A stretch of DNA of 64,000 bases from positions 4,210 through 68,209 of the forward strand of contig JBIPOE010000013.1 of the NCBI GenBank assembly GCA_044379485.1, read 5' to 3'. The notes below the pieces were generated by a model. It did not search any database. It was not told where the DNA came from and saw nothing but the letters and a program-made list of their open reading frames with translations. The DNA is from CAMDMI01 sp044379485 (GTDB lineage Bacteria; Bacteroidota; Bacteroidia; Cytophagales; Flexibacteraceae). Both the position numbers and the translations under genes were made by a program. Shown here piece by piece: positions 1 to 8,977 of the stretch; the first letter of the stretch is position 1; every line of letters begins with the position of its first letter.

Positions 1-525
1 AAATCCGCAGACAAAGATTTTGAAATGGCCAGATTCGTAAAAGGGGAAACTCAGATTATGGTTGCAACTACTGTAATTGAAGTTGGCGTAAATGTTCCAA
101 ATGCATCCATAATGATCATAGAAAATTCTGAGAGATTTGGTCTGACCCAAATGCATCAATTAAGAGGTAGAGTGGGAAGAGGAGAATATCAAAGTTATTG
201 CATTTTGATGAGCGGCTTGAAATTAAGTAAAGAAGGAAAAGAAAGAATCGAAACCATGGTTGGGACCTCAAATGGTTTTGAAATTGCCGAAAAAGACTTA
301 AAAATGAGAGGCCCTGGAGACCTTTTAGGTACAAAACAGAGCGGAATTACCGATTTAAAGTTAACAAATCTTGCAACTGATGGAGAATTATTAGAAAAAA
401 TTAAGCAACTGGTTTTAGAAATAATCGAGGAAGACTCAGACTTAATTCTCCCTGAAAATCAATTTCTTAAGCTGCACCTTGATGCCTTAAACAGTAGTAA
501 AACAGAGTGGTCAAAAATCTCTTAA
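1..525 (+). CDS. recG: ATP-dependent DNA helicase RecG, C-terminal part (5' end outside window)
   Basis: The frame is open from base 1, so this is the last 174 codons of a longer gene; the first methionine in view at base 25 is internal. The sequence shows helicase motif V/VI signatures: TTVIEVGVNVPNA followed by QLRGRVGRG, then the segment MRGPGDLLGTKQSG, which is typical of the RecG C-terminus. RecG is a superfamily 2 helicase that remodels stalled replication forks and Holliday junctions in the cytoplasm. Family members are near 700 residues, so about three quarters of the gene lies upstream. The stop TAA is followed by an AT-rich gap before the next gene, so it probably ends its transcription unit here. 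Confidence 0.93.
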   Translation, partial: KSADKDFEMARFVKGETQIMVATTVIEVGVNVPNASIMIIENSERFGLTQMHQLRGRVGRGEYQSYCILMSGLKLSKEGKERIETMVGTSNGFEIAEKDLKMRGPGDLLGTKQSGITDLKLTNLATDGELLEKIKQLVLEIIEEDSDLILPENQFLKLHLDALNSSKTEWSKIS

Positions 526-653
526 CAAAACCTTAATATCATTTTGAATAGAAAAGAAACCTTAAAAAAATTTTTTTTTGAGTAAGCCTTTCTATTTTTA
601 CACCTTTCAAAGTATAACCTTATTGGAAAAAAGTCAATTCGAAAACTCTTTAT

Positions 654-2750
654 ATGAAGTTAAATAAACAACTGATTTTTCTTAGTCTAGCCTCTTTCTC
701 TCTTATTTTTTCTTGTAGTGAAGAAAAAAAGGAAGAAACTTCAACTGAAATCACCCCCATCGTCATTACCAACAATGACATAGAGCAAGCCAAAGAATTA
801 AAACTTTCAAATCCATTAATTGACAGCACGTGGTTTATTGACAGTAGTAATGTGGGCTTTGGACAAAGGCAGGATTTTAATGCAGATTCTGCTTTGGTTA
901 AAAATCAAATTGCCTATGAAGAAAACACAGATTGGTTTAAGTTCGTTGGCTCAACAGACACCTCAGTTTCCATTACCATTGAGCCAAATGACTCCACTCA
1001 GGAATATGATATGGTTGTTTTCAAAAGCTCCGGCGACAGTGTTGGATCTGATTTGAAAAATGGTTTAATCCCTTCTATACGATCAAATTTTGCAAAAATT
1101 TCAAATCCAAATGATACCATAACTGGTTTTTATTGCGATCACAGACTGTATGACCACGTTCCATCTGACTCATTACATCAATTCTCAAGAGCCTTTTGGA
1201 TGCAAACTGGTGAAACGTATTATTTGGTGCTGAATACGCCGAATGGAAAAGGAAAAGGATACAAATTAAGAATTCACGCTTGTGCACCAGGCTCAGCAGG
1301 AAATAAAAATATTTCAAATACAATAGCTAAAGCTTCAGGCCCAGAAATAACCTCCTTTTTCCCAACAAGAGCTGGTGAAGGAAAGGAAATTACAATAATT
1401 GGTAAGCATTTGAATGGTGCAATTTCTGTTACGTTTGGTGGGGTGGAAGCTGAAAAATTTTATGTTATTTCGGATACAAAAATCAAGGCTGTTGTTGGTT
1501 CAGGTACTAGTGGAAATATTTCTGTAAGTTCAGCTTTAGGTGTTGCCGAGAAAGATTACTTTACATGGCTGGAGAGAGGAAAGACAGTCAAAAAATCAGG
1601 TTTAACCAGAAAAAAAAGAAAAAAAATCGGTGATAATGGCGACTATTACATTGTAAAACCAAAGGATACCATGTTTTCAATAGCGTTTATATTTGGAATG
1701 ACGGTAGATGAAGTATTGAAATTAAATAATTTACGCAACACAAATGTGTTTGTAGGTCAAAAATTAAAAGTTCTCAAAAGAGAATTGCCTCAAAAAAAAA
1801 TTGAAAAAATACAATCTCAGGCCAAACCAGTAAAACCTTCAGCACCGTTACCTGGAAGCACAACTGACCCAAAAGTAATAGCAAAAGCTGTTGAGGAGCA
1901 AAAACCAATGGAGCCAGTAAAAGCAATAGAAGGTAAATTATCCAATTTTACTCCTACTCCAAATATGCCAAAGGAAAATCCTACTATGAAAAGTGAAGTT
2001 GAGGATAAAAATTCATTAGCTCCATTTTCGAAATCGTTTTATGTATATGCCAATGTAACCTCTGGAGTGAATAAACAACCGGTTGGAGGAACTTTACAAG
2101 TAATTGATTTAAAAAAGAAAACACTTGTTTATAACGTTCAGGCTAACAAAACCCAGGCAGTTCCTTTGTTTAATGAAGGTGGCAAACAAAAACTAATTAT
2201 CTGCGATATTTTTGGTTATAAAAAACAAGATTTCGACCTGAATCTTGATAACATTATAAACGACTCAACTGCACAACAAGTTCAAATAGTTGATGATACA
2301 ATAGTTGTAAATTTTGAACTAAAACGATTGGAAAAAGGTGATGTAGCTGTAGCTTATAATATTTTCTTTTATGATGATGCCTCTGTAATGCTGCCAAAAT
2401 CGACTTATGAGTTGGACCAATTGCTTGAGCTTATGACAGAAAACAATAAAATCAAAATCAGAATTCACGGTCATACAAATACAAGCAAGCTTGGTAAAAT
2501 CCTCTATCTGGAGAAAGGAGATAAAACTTTTTTCCGACTAACGGCTAAGAACAAGGAGACTTTTGGTCCTGCAAGACAACTTTCCAAAAAAAGAGCTGAG
2601 ACAATCAAGTATTATCTGGAGTCCAAAAGAATAAGCGACAATAGAATTGAAACAGAAGGCCATGGAGGAAGTGATATGTTATATCCCAATACTCACCCTT
2701 TGTCCTACAAAAATAAACGTGTAGAAATTGAAATATTAGCAGATAAGTAA
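654..2750 (+). CDS. OmpA-family lipoprotein with IPT/TIG and LysM domains
   Basis: A 698-residue protein with a lipoprotein signal (hydrophobic residues 7-20, then Cys21). Visible parts in order: a secreted N-terminal region of unknown fold (about 30-225), an IPT/TIG-like beta domain (about 229-306, starting PEITSFFPTRAGEGKEITI), a LysM motif (about 331-374, YYIVKPKDTMFSIAFIFGMT), a Lys/Pro-rich linker, and a C-terminal OmpA-like domain (about 565-698) with IHGHTNTS and LSKKRAETIKYYLE. LysM and OmpA domains both bind peptidoglycan, so the protein probably ties the outer membrane to the cell wall. The mix of TIG, LysM and OmpA in one lipoprotein is less common than OmpA alone. It is followed 28 bp later by tonB. 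Specific role unknown. Confidence 0.85.
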   Translation: MKLNKQLIFLSLASFSLIFSCSEEKKEETSTEITPIVITNNDIEQAKELKLSNPLIDSTWFIDSSNVGFGQRQDFNADSALVKNQIAYEENTDWFKFVGSTDTSVSITIEPNDSTQEYDMVVFKSSGDSVGSDLKNGLIPSIRSNFAKISNPNDTITGFYCDHRLYDHVPSDSLHQFSRAFWMQTGETYYLVLNTPNGKGKGYKLRIHACAPGSAGNKNISNTIAKASGPEITSFFPTRAGEGKEITIIGKHLNGAISVTFGGVEAEKFYVISDTKIKAVVGSGTSGNISVSSALGVAEKDYFTWLERGKTVKKSGLTRKKRKKIGDNGDYYIVKPKDTMFSIAFIFGMTVDEVLKLNNLRNTNVFVGQKLKVLKRELPQKKIEKIQSQAKPVKPSAPLPGSTTDPKVIAKAVEEQKPMEPVKAIEGKLSNFTPTPNMPKENPTMKSEVEDKNSLAPFSKSFYVYANVTSGVNKQPVGGTLQVIDLKKKTLVYNVQANKTQAVPLFNEGGKQKLIICDIFGYKKQDFDLNLDNIINDSTAQQVQIVDDTIVVNFELKRLEKGDVAVAYNIFFYDDASVMLPKSTYELDQLLELMTENNKIKIRIHGHTNTSKLGKILYLEKGDKTFFRLTAKNKETFGPARQLSKKRAETIKYYLESKRISDNRIETEGHGGSDMLYPNTHPLSYKNKRVEIEILADK

Positions 2751-2778
2751 CGTTTAATGTTTTAAACAATTTTGCATC

Positions 2779-3609
2779 ATGACAAGCAGCATATCAGAAA
2801 TTGAAAAGAGAAATGAAATCATAGGTTGGATTGTTTCAATTGGATTTCACGGCCTTTTGGTGTTATTCTGTTTTTTTGCACTTGCATGGCAAAGACAAAT
2901 TCCTGCACCTCCTGAGTATGGCATTGAGGTAAATTTTGGAACTGATGACCAGGGATTTGGAGATGTACAAAATTTTTCAGACCCAGGAAATGACCCAGCT
3001 CCAAAGGAAACCCAAACTACTCCTGTAAGCCAGGAAGAAACAAAAGCACAGGTTCAGGAAGAATCCGAGCCGGAAAAGTTAATTACAGGAGAAGAGGAAA
3101 CAGTTGAAATCGCTCCAAAACCTTCCCCTAAAAAAGTAGAAGTAGAGCCAGCTCCTATACCTGTCAAAAACCCAAGTCCAACTAAATCACCATCCGCCCA
3201 GTCTTTATTTCCAAGTGAAAAAACGGGTAATGCCAGTAATAACAATGGCAATAAGCCAGGTACCGTTGGGGATATGGGCAAAATCAATGGAAATCCAGAT
3301 GCAAGAGGAATATATGATGGCAACCCTGGAAAGGGAAAAGGAGGTTCAAGTCTTGATATGGCTGGTTGGAAATGGGATAGCAAACCAGTAGTAAATGATG
3401 AATCCAATGAAGAGGGAAAGGTGAAATTCCAAATTAAAGTTGATGAGGAGGGAAACATTATTTCAGTAACTGTTTTAGAAAAAAACATCAGCCCGGCACT
3501 TGTAAAAAAGTATCAAAAAGAGGTAGAATCGCTAACCTTTTCTAAAAATGGAGGAAGCAATGGTGAAGGAGCCACAGGTACAATTACTTTCTTAATCACT
3601 TCAAAATAA
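2779..3609 (+). CDS. TonB-family energy transducer
   Basis: A 276-residue protein with a short cytoplasmic start, one N-terminal membrane segment (about residues 15-37, IIGWIVSIGFHGLLVLFCFF), a long Pro/Glu/Lys-rich periplasmic spacer (about 75-150), a Gly/Asn-rich stretch, and a C-terminal domain (about 200-276) with the pattern KVKFQIKVDEEGNIISVTV seen in TonB C-terminal domains. TonB couples the inner-membrane proton gradient, through ExbB/ExbD, to outer-membrane receptors. ExbB/ExbD are not visible here. The gene lies 7 bp ahead of folC on the same strand, so the two are probably cotranscribed. A near-match to the Bacteroidota -7 box lies directly upstream. Confidence 0.85.
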   Translation: MTSSISEIEKRNEIIGWIVSIGFHGLLVLFCFFALAWQRQIPAPPEYGIEVNFGTDDQGFGDVQNFSDPGNDPAPKETQTTPVSQEETKAQVQEESEPEKLITGEEETVEIAPKPSPKKVEVEPAPIPVKNPSPTKSPSAQSLFPSEKTGNASNNNGNKPGTVGDMGKINGNPDARGIYDGNPGKGKGGSSLDMAGWKWDSKPVVNDESNEEGKVKFQIKVDEEGNIISVTVLEKNISPALVKKYQKEVESLTFSKNGGSNGEGATGTITFLITSK

Positions 3610-3616
3610 TTTCATT

Positions 3617-4933
3617 ATGAAGAGAAGCTACGCCGAAACCGTAGATTTTCTCTATGCCCAACTTCCAGTCTTTCAAAGAGATGGAGCTGCAGCTTATAAG
3701 CCAGGACTTGAAACTATTTTAAGTTTTTGTGAGGCCATTGGAAACCCCCATTTAAAGTTTAAATCCATCCACATTGGTGGAACAAATGGAAAAGGAAGTA
3801 CAAGTCACACTATAGCCTCCATTGTACAGGAACAAGGATATAAAACTGGTCTTTATACCTCTCCCCACCTTTTCGATTTTAGGGAAAGAATCCGTATAAA
3901 TGGCGAAAAAATTCCTGAAAATGAAGTAGTTACCAATACTGAAAACTGGAAACACTTGATTAAAAAATTTAAACCATCGTTTTTTGAACTAACCGTTGCA
4001 TTGGCTTTTCATCATTTTGCAAACCATGAAGTTGATATTGCGATAATTGAAGTAGGAATGGGTGGAAGATTAGATAGCACCAATATAGTTTCACCTTTAA
4101 TTTCCATAATTACAAACATTGGACTTGACCATCAGGCTTTTTTAGGCGAGACCCATGAACTCATTGCAGGTGAAAAAGCCGGAATCATAAAAGCAAAAAC
4201 TCCAGTTATTGTAAGTGAAAGACAAAATCACTCAGATTTCGCTTTCGCCCAAAAGGCAAAAATCGAACTATCGAATCTAGAATTTGCATCTGACTCTTTT
4301 ACGATTGAGGATCTTGGAATTACTCAAGGAAAAAGGACTATTAAAGTTTTTGATAAAAGTACTTTAAAGGAGACAGACCTAATTCTATCTTTAACAGGTA
4401 ACTATCAACTTAAAAATATAAAAGGAATTTTAGCTGCATGTAAAACACTTAACAATATTGGATGGCAAATCGAAGAAAACTCCATAAAAAACGGAGTTTC
4501 AAATGTTCAAAAAAACACCGGCTTGATGGGAAGATGGCAAACATTACAAGTTAATCCTCTAATTATTTGTGATACAGGACACAATGAGGATGGCATAAAG
4601 GAAATAGTAAGCCAATTAAAATCATTTTCATGTAAAACCCTTTGGCTGATTTGGGGAATGGTGGGCGACAAAGACCATTCAAAAATAATATCTTTATTGC
4701 CAAAGGATGCGAAAGTTATTGCCACTCAGCCAATTTTACCACGGGCTTTGGATTCTCAAAAAATGTCATCTTTATTTATTGAGGCTGGATTTGACACCAT
4801 TGAAAAAAAATCAGTGGCTGAATCAATTGAATATGCACTTCAAATTGCTGATAATGAGGATTTAATATTCATAGGCGGAAGTACATTTACGGTTGCAGAT
4901 ATTCCGATTGAAAAATTTTTATCTTCCAATTAA
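3617..4933 (+). CDS. folC: Bifunctional dihydrofolate synthase / folylpolyglutamate synthase
   Basis: A 438-residue Mur-ligase-type enzyme. The ATP-binding P-loop GTNGKGST is at residues 55-62, followed by the folate-binding loop YTSPHLFDFRERI and the motif EVGMGGRLDSTN. The C-terminal domain contains DTGHNEDGIKE and IFIGGSTFTVAD, as in FolC. It adds glutamate to dihydropteroate and extends the polyglutamate tail of folates in the cytoplasm. Length is normal for the family. It starts 7 bp after tonB, and a TonB-FolC pairing is common in this phylum, although the functional link is unclear. Confidence 0.95.
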   Translation: MKRSYAETVDFLYAQLPVFQRDGAAAYKPGLETILSFCEAIGNPHLKFKSIHIGGTNGKGSTSHTIASIVQEQGYKTGLYTSPHLFDFRERIRINGEKIPENEVVTNTENWKHLIKKFKPSFFELTVALAFHHFANHEVDIAIIEVGMGGRLDSTNIVSPLISIITNIGLDHQAFLGETHELIAGEKAGIIKAKTPVIVSERQNHSDFAFAQKAKIELSNLEFASDSFTIEDLGITQGKRTIKVFDKSTLKETDLILSLTGNYQLKNIKGILAACKTLNNIGWQIEENSIKNGVSNVQKNTGLMGRWQTLQVNPLIICDTGHNEDGIKEIVSQLKSFSCKTLWLIWGMVGDKDHSKIISLLPKDAKVIATQPILPRALDSQKMSSLFIEAGFDTIEKKSVAESIEYALQIADNEDLIFIGGSTFTVADIPIEKFLSSN

Positions 4934-4980
4934 ACTATAGACCATTAACTTACTCCAAGTGCTGCTTTTAAGAAAACCGA

Positions 4981-5535
4981 TTGCAAACAGACGATAAAGA
5001 AATTCTTGATAAATTTAAAATTGAATCCAGTAAACAACTGGCTTTCAATTTACTGATAAGAAAATATCAAAAAAGAGTTTATTGGTTGGCTAGAAAAATG
5101 GTTATCGACCACGATGAAGCCAATGACGTTTCGCAGGAAGTTTTTGTAAAGGTTTGGATTCATTTGGAAGAATTTCGGCAGGAATCAGGGCTTTTTACCT
5201 GGATCTACAAAATAGCCACCAATGAATGCCTGAGAGTTTTAAAGAAAAAAAGGCAACGATTTTTCTTACCAATTGGAGATGTTGAAGGTGAGTTATCAAA
5301 TATGATAAGCTCCGGCCACCATTTTGATGGAGACGAAATACAACAAAAGCTCCAATTGGCCATTTTAAAATTGCCTGAAAAGCAAAGACTTGTATTCAAT
5401 ATGAAATACTTTGAAGATATTACATACGAGGAAATGTCTGTAATTTTGGACACTTCGGTTGGTGCCCTAAAAGCATCTTATCACCATGCCGTTCAAAAAA
5501 TACAGTCAACATTAGAAAAAGGTGAGAAATTATGA
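4981..5535 (+). CDS. ECF-type RNA polymerase sigma factor
   Basis: A 184-residue sigma-70-family protein of ECF size, using a TTG start (MQTDDKEIL). Region 2 is visible around residues 24-95, with DHDEANDVSQEVFVKVW for core binding and -10 recognition. Region 4 lies near 125-180, with LPEKQRLVFNMKYFEDITYEEMS and the helix-turn-helix SVGALKASYHHAVQKI. ECF factors redirect RNA polymerase in response to envelope or periplasmic signals. Its stop overlaps the start of the next gene by 4 bases (ATGA), so the two are translationally coupled. The next gene encodes a single-pass membrane protein, as expected for an anti-sigma factor. Confidence 0.93.
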   Translation: MQTDDKEILDKFKIESSKQLAFNLLIRKYQKRVYWLARKMVIDHDEANDVSQEVFVKVWIHLEEFRQESGLFTWIYKIATNECLRVLKKKRQRFFLPIGDVEGELSNMISSGHHFDGDEIQQKLQLAILKLPEKQRLVFNMKYFEDITYEEMSVILDTSVGALKASYHHAVQKIQSTLEKGEKL

Positions 5536-6077
5536 ATTTAAATGATTTACCAAAAAAAGACCTCAATAAGGTTTCAGAAGATTTTTTCGAAAAGCAGTTT
5601 GAGAAAATCATTGGAAAAACTCTTGATCTTGAAAACTGGAATTTGCCTGGGACCAAAAGTATAGAATCACAATTTAAGATTCCAGATGGTTATTGGCTTA
5701 AAATGGAAGTTGGAATTCGTTGTAAAATTCATCCTCAAACCCCCATTAAATATGCTTTTGGTAAAACCTGGCAATTTGCTACTGTACTTGGTACGGTTTT
5801 GATATTTGCGCTTTCATTTCTTTATCTTAACCAAAATGTAAAATCTGATTCTGAAAACTGGTCTGCTAGCTTGGATAGACTAAGTTCTGAAGAATTGCTT
5901 GCTGGTATTGATATTGAAAAACCAGAAATAAAGGAGTTAACTGAAATGATGGCTGCCAATCAATTAACGGACAATTCAATTGACTTTCAAAGGGACGACC
6001 TTAACAATCAAGAAATTGAAGAGTCTTTGGAAAATATAAATTCATCTGATTTAATCAACGACCTGGAAATAAATTAA
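5532..6077 (+). CDS. Single-pass membrane protein, probable anti-sigma partner
   Basis: A 181-residue protein with no family I can name from sequence. A cytoplasmic N-terminal part of about 79 residues is followed by one clear membrane segment (about 80-99, WQFATVLGTVLIFALSFLYL) and an acidic periplasmic tail of about 80 residues. The layout matches anti-sigma factors encoded directly after ECF sigma genes, and the ATGA overlap with the sigma gene supports that. The N-terminal part has IPDGYW, a motif often seen at the start of small Bacteroidota membrane proteins next to ECF sigma genes. No zinc-binding HxxxCxxC motif is present, so it is not a classical ZAS-type anti-sigma factor. The assignment is inferred from topology and position. 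Confidence 0.75.
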   Translation: MNLNDLPKKDLNKVSEDFFEKQFEKIIGKTLDLENWNLPGTKSIESQFKIPDGYWLKMEVGIRCKIHPQTPIKYAFGKTWQFATVLGTVLIFALSFLYLNQNVKSDSENWSASLDRLSSEELLAGIDIEKPEIKELTEMMAANQLTDNSIDFQRDDLNNQEIEESLENINSSDLINDLEIN

Positions 6078-6078
6078 A

Positions 6079-6552
6079 ATGAACAATCAATTTAAACCAC
6101 TCATTATTCTTACCATTCTTTTCATCAGTTTTTCAATATCAGGGCTTGCCCAAGGTGGAAATAAAGAGGAAAGAAATGAGAGAGTTCAGGCGGCTAAAGT
6201 TTCTTTTATAACAACCAAGTTAGACCTAAATACCACACAAGCCCAGCAGTTTTGGCCGATGTATAATGAATACGAAGCCGAAAAGAAGAAAATCAGGAAA
6301 CAAATGAGGCAACTAAAGGTGGATAATATCCTTAGTGATGGAACTGAAGATCAACTAAAAGCTGACATTAAAAAAATGTTTACGCTTAGACAAGAAGAGC
6401 TTGATTTAGAAAAGTCCTATTCTGATAAATTCCTTAAAGTATTGAAAGCCAAACAAATGATTGAATTTTATAGAGCAGAAAAGGAATTCACAAAAATCCT
6501 TTTAAAAAGATTAAAAGAAAACAGAAAAGGAGATGGAGGCTTGGATGAATAA
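6079..6552 (+). CDS. Spy/CpxP-like periplasmic protein
   Basis: A 157-residue exported protein with a signal peptide at about 1-25 (cleavage after SGLAQ). The rest is almost entirely charged helix. The segment LDLNTTQAQQFWPMYNEYE resembles the LTxxQ motif of the Spy/CpxP family, whose members are helical periplasmic chaperones or stress sensors. It starts 1 base after the stop of the membrane protein and completes a three-gene operon of sigma factor, membrane partner and periplasmic helical protein. In Enterobacteria, CpxP-type proteins feed back on envelope-stress control; a similar role here is inferred. Confidence 0.78.
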   Translation: MNNQFKPLIILTILFISFSISGLAQGGNKEERNERVQAAKVSFITTKLDLNTTQAQQFWPMYNEYEAEKKKIRKQMRQLKVDNILSDGTEDQLKADIKKMFTLRQEELDLEKSYSDKFLKVLKAKQMIEFYRAEKEFTKILLKRLKENRKGDGGLDE

Positions 6553-6555
6553 ACC

Positions 6556-7659
6556 CTAAATCCTATAACCGCTTTGGATCCAGCCCCCTCCTATTACATC
6601 ATCGCCTTCATAAAATACCGCAGCCTGACCGGGTGCAATGGCTGAAACCCAGTCATGGAATTTAACATGGATTTCATCACCAAGTTGAGAAATTTGCGCT
6701 GGTGAACCCTCGTCCTTATACCTAACCTTTGTGATAGTTTCCAATGTCTTTCCTTCCAGATTGGCATACTTCATTAAACGCAATTGATTAACTGTCATTG
6801 CATTTTTCATCAAATCGGTATCTTTTCCCAAAATAACCCGGTTATTTTCTTTGTCTATTCCGGTAACAAAAACCGGATAACCAAAGGCAAGACCCAGACC
6901 CTTTCTTTGCCCAATGGTATAAAAAGGGTAGCCTTCATGAGTGCCCAAAACTTCGCCTGCCTCATTCACAAATTGCCCGCCTGCCACAGATTCGCTTAAG
7001 CCCGGAACTCTTCTTTTCAAAAATCCACGATAGTCATTGTCAGGTACAAAACATATTTCATAACTTTCTGATTTGTTAACCAGATCCACAAACCCCTTTT
7101 CAGTTGCCATTTCATATATTTCCTTTTTAGTTAAATGACTGAGCGGCAATATGGTTCGGGAAAGGCTTTCCTGGCTCACACCCCAAAGTGCATATGACTG
7201 ATCTTTACTTTTGTCAATACCCTTTGAAATGAAATATCTTCCGTTTTCTTGTTTCAAATTGGCATAATGACCTGTTGCAATAAACTCACAACCAAGCATA
7301 TCAGCTCTTCTTAAAAGTGCATCCCACTTGATGTGGGTATTGCAAAGCACACAAGGATTTGGTGTTCTTCCATCGAGGTATTCATTTGTAAAATGGTCTA
7401 TCACATAATCCCCAAATTCAGAACGAATGTCTAAAATATAATGGGGAAAGCCAAGATTGACGGCAATGCTCCTTGCATCATTTATGCTATCCAGTGAGCA
7501 ACAACCTGTTTCCTTTTTTGAAGCACCACTACTGGCATAATCCCAGGTTTTCATGGTCATTCCAATTACTTCGTATCCTTGTTCGTGAAGTAAAACGGCA
7601 GCCAAAGAACTGTCAATACCCCCACTCATAGCAACTAAAACTTTTCCTCTCTTGCTCAT
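6556..7659 (-). CDS. mnmA: tRNA-specific 2-thiouridylase MnmA
   Basis: A 367-residue enzyme that puts sulfur on U34 of tRNA-Lys, -Glu and -Gln. The PP-loop SGGIDSS is at residues 12-18, the catalytic cysteine is in NPCVLCN (C103), and the second redox cysteine is in YEICFVPD (C203). The motif YTIGQRKGLGLAFGYPVFV marks the central domain, and the beta-barrel C-terminal domain ends with the protein. Length is normal. It is convergent with the Spy-like gene, with only 3 bases between the stops. It uses an ATG start and has a 230-bp gap upstream. Confidence 0.97.
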   Translation of the reverse strand: MSKRGKVLVAMSGGIDSSLAAVLLHEQGYEVIGMTMKTWDYASSGASKKETGCCSLDSINDARSIAVNLGFPHYILDIRSEFGDYVIDHFTNEYLDGRTPNPCVLCNTHIKWDALLRRADMLGCEFIATGHYANLKQENGRYFISKGIDKSKDQSYALWGVSQESLSRTILPLSHLTKKEIYEMATEKGFVDLVNKSESYEICFVPDNDYRGFLKRRVPGLSESVAGGQFVNEAGEVLGTHEGYPFYTIGQRKGLGLAFGYPVFVTGIDKENNRVILGKDTDLMKNAMTVNQLRLMKYANLEGKTLETITKVRYKDEGSPAQISQLGDEIHVKFHDWVSAIAPGQAAVFYEGDDVIGGGWIQSGYRI

Positions 7660-7889
7660 AATTTTGGAATTAAAAGGTTAAGAATGAAAGTATTTGAAGT
7701 CATCATTTTTATGCTCAAGAACCAATTTAAAAATAACTGTATTATTGGTTTCTGACTGCTACTTAGCGCAGATTCAAAGTCTGCATCGGTTGCTTTTTTC
7801 ACTGGTGTTATTTTATTTAGAAGGGTAATCCAAGACCATGCCAAAATATCTTCAGATTGTCAGGGTTTTAGTCGAGCAAATTTCTAAGC
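7660..7889. other. Intergenic gap, no supported gene
   Basis: About 230 bases between mnmA and the next minus-strand gene. A 62-codon frame overlaps the mnmA start, but it shows no recognisable protein features and I do not call it a gene. No clear hairpin terminator was seen. Confidence 0.5.
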
Positions 7890-8648
7890 TTATTTTTTGG
7901 CCAGAATCTCGGAAATCTGACTATCTAAAACTTTGGGATAAAGTTTTCTGATATATTTTATCTGATTGCTTTTTGCTGAATCTACATGTGATGCTGAGGT
8001 TGCAACAAACTTCAATTCCGACTTTAATTCATCCATATCCAAAAACTCAATTTCGGCCAATACTTCAGAATTTGATGTTCCTTTTGAGAAATATAGACTA
8101 TAAAAACCTGATTTCTTTGGACTTATAACCAAAAACTCACCATCTATTTTTAAGACACCCTTAATAGATTCCATATATTGATCGAAGAATTTAAAACTTG
8201 CTTCGGTTACATCCGGATCGCGTTTCAAGTCATTTAATATATGCAACCTAAGCGTATCTGAAATTGACTGGAACTCAGTTACAGTCATTCCTCCCCGTAA
8301 ATTCATTACTGAGCCTCTGGAAGAAGGATTTCCATGAATTTTTCCCTGGGCAAAATCGCCAACCTTTATCAACTTCTTCAAATGGACAGGCCCTTTAGGT
8401 TTTAAATAAATTTTATCGAAAGATTGATTTAATAAAACAACGGCATCCTTCATTGAAGTAAACATTACCTGTTCTTTTTCTTCTATTTTCTGGCCATCTC
8501 TTAAAATTTCTTTACCTTTTCTTAGGGGACTTCCTTTTACATTCACAACCCTATAAACAAAAGAACCACTAGGAATTTGTGCAAATGCTTTTTCCATTAA
8601 ACCAGCAACGATTAAACAAAAAATGATTAGGGACTGAAGAACTTTCAT
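7890..8648 (-). CDS. Secreted protein of unknown function
   Basis: A 252-residue protein with a clear signal peptide (MKVLQSLIIFCLIVAGLMEKAFAQ, cleavage near residue 24), so it is exported to the periplasm or beyond. The mature part starts PSGSFVYRVVNVKGSPLRKGK and has no motif I recognise. It is rich in beta-type and charged segments, with no further membrane helices and no T9SS tail. It stands alone on the minus strand, with a 230-bp gap on one side and a 329-bp gap on the other, so it is probably monocistronic. Confidence 0.78.
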   Translation of the reverse strand: MKVLQSLIIFCLIVAGLMEKAFAQIPSGSFVYRVVNVKGSPLRKGKEILRDGQKIEEKEQVMFTSMKDAVVLLNQSFDKIYLKPKGPVHLKKLIKVGDFAQGKIHGNPSSRGSVMNLRGGMTVTEFQSISDTLRLHILNDLKRDPDVTEASFKFFDQYMESIKGVLKIDGEFLVISPKKSGFYSLYFSKGTSNSEVLAEIEFLDMDELKSELKFVATSASHVDSAKSNQIKYIRKLYPKVLDSQISEILAKK

Positions 8649-8977
8649 TTTGCAAATTTATAGTGCATTCACTTATTAAAATTTATTAAAATCGTTTTAA
8701 TCTAAATTTATCAAAATTGACAACCTGAATCAAGTTTTGATTTGACCTAAAATTGTCCTCATTTTAAAAATAAAGTAAGGAAGGATATTTACCTTATAGG
8801 AACAAAAGCCAATTGCTAGCGTAGTGGATCTAATGGAATAGAAATACTATTAGATTCTACACCAAATTCAAAACTAATATAAATTCTGAAAACCAGAATA
8901 CCTAGCTTCACAATAGTTTTGATCTGAATTTTTAAAACTCTTACAGAAAGCTAAATGGCCTTCAGTATGTTTAATTA
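8649..8977. other. 329-bp intergenic region
   Basis: An AT-rich gap between the secreted unknown protein and the MBL hydrolase. An imperfect inverted repeat (about 8820-8862, arms like GTAG..GATCTAAT and ATTAGATTCTAC) could form a weak hairpin. No convincing ORF or RNA gene is visible. Confidence 0.4.

Noticed and set aside
7656..7844. 62-codon minus-strand frame overlapping the mnmA start
   Set aside because: No conserved pattern; overlaps a firm gene start by 4 bases.
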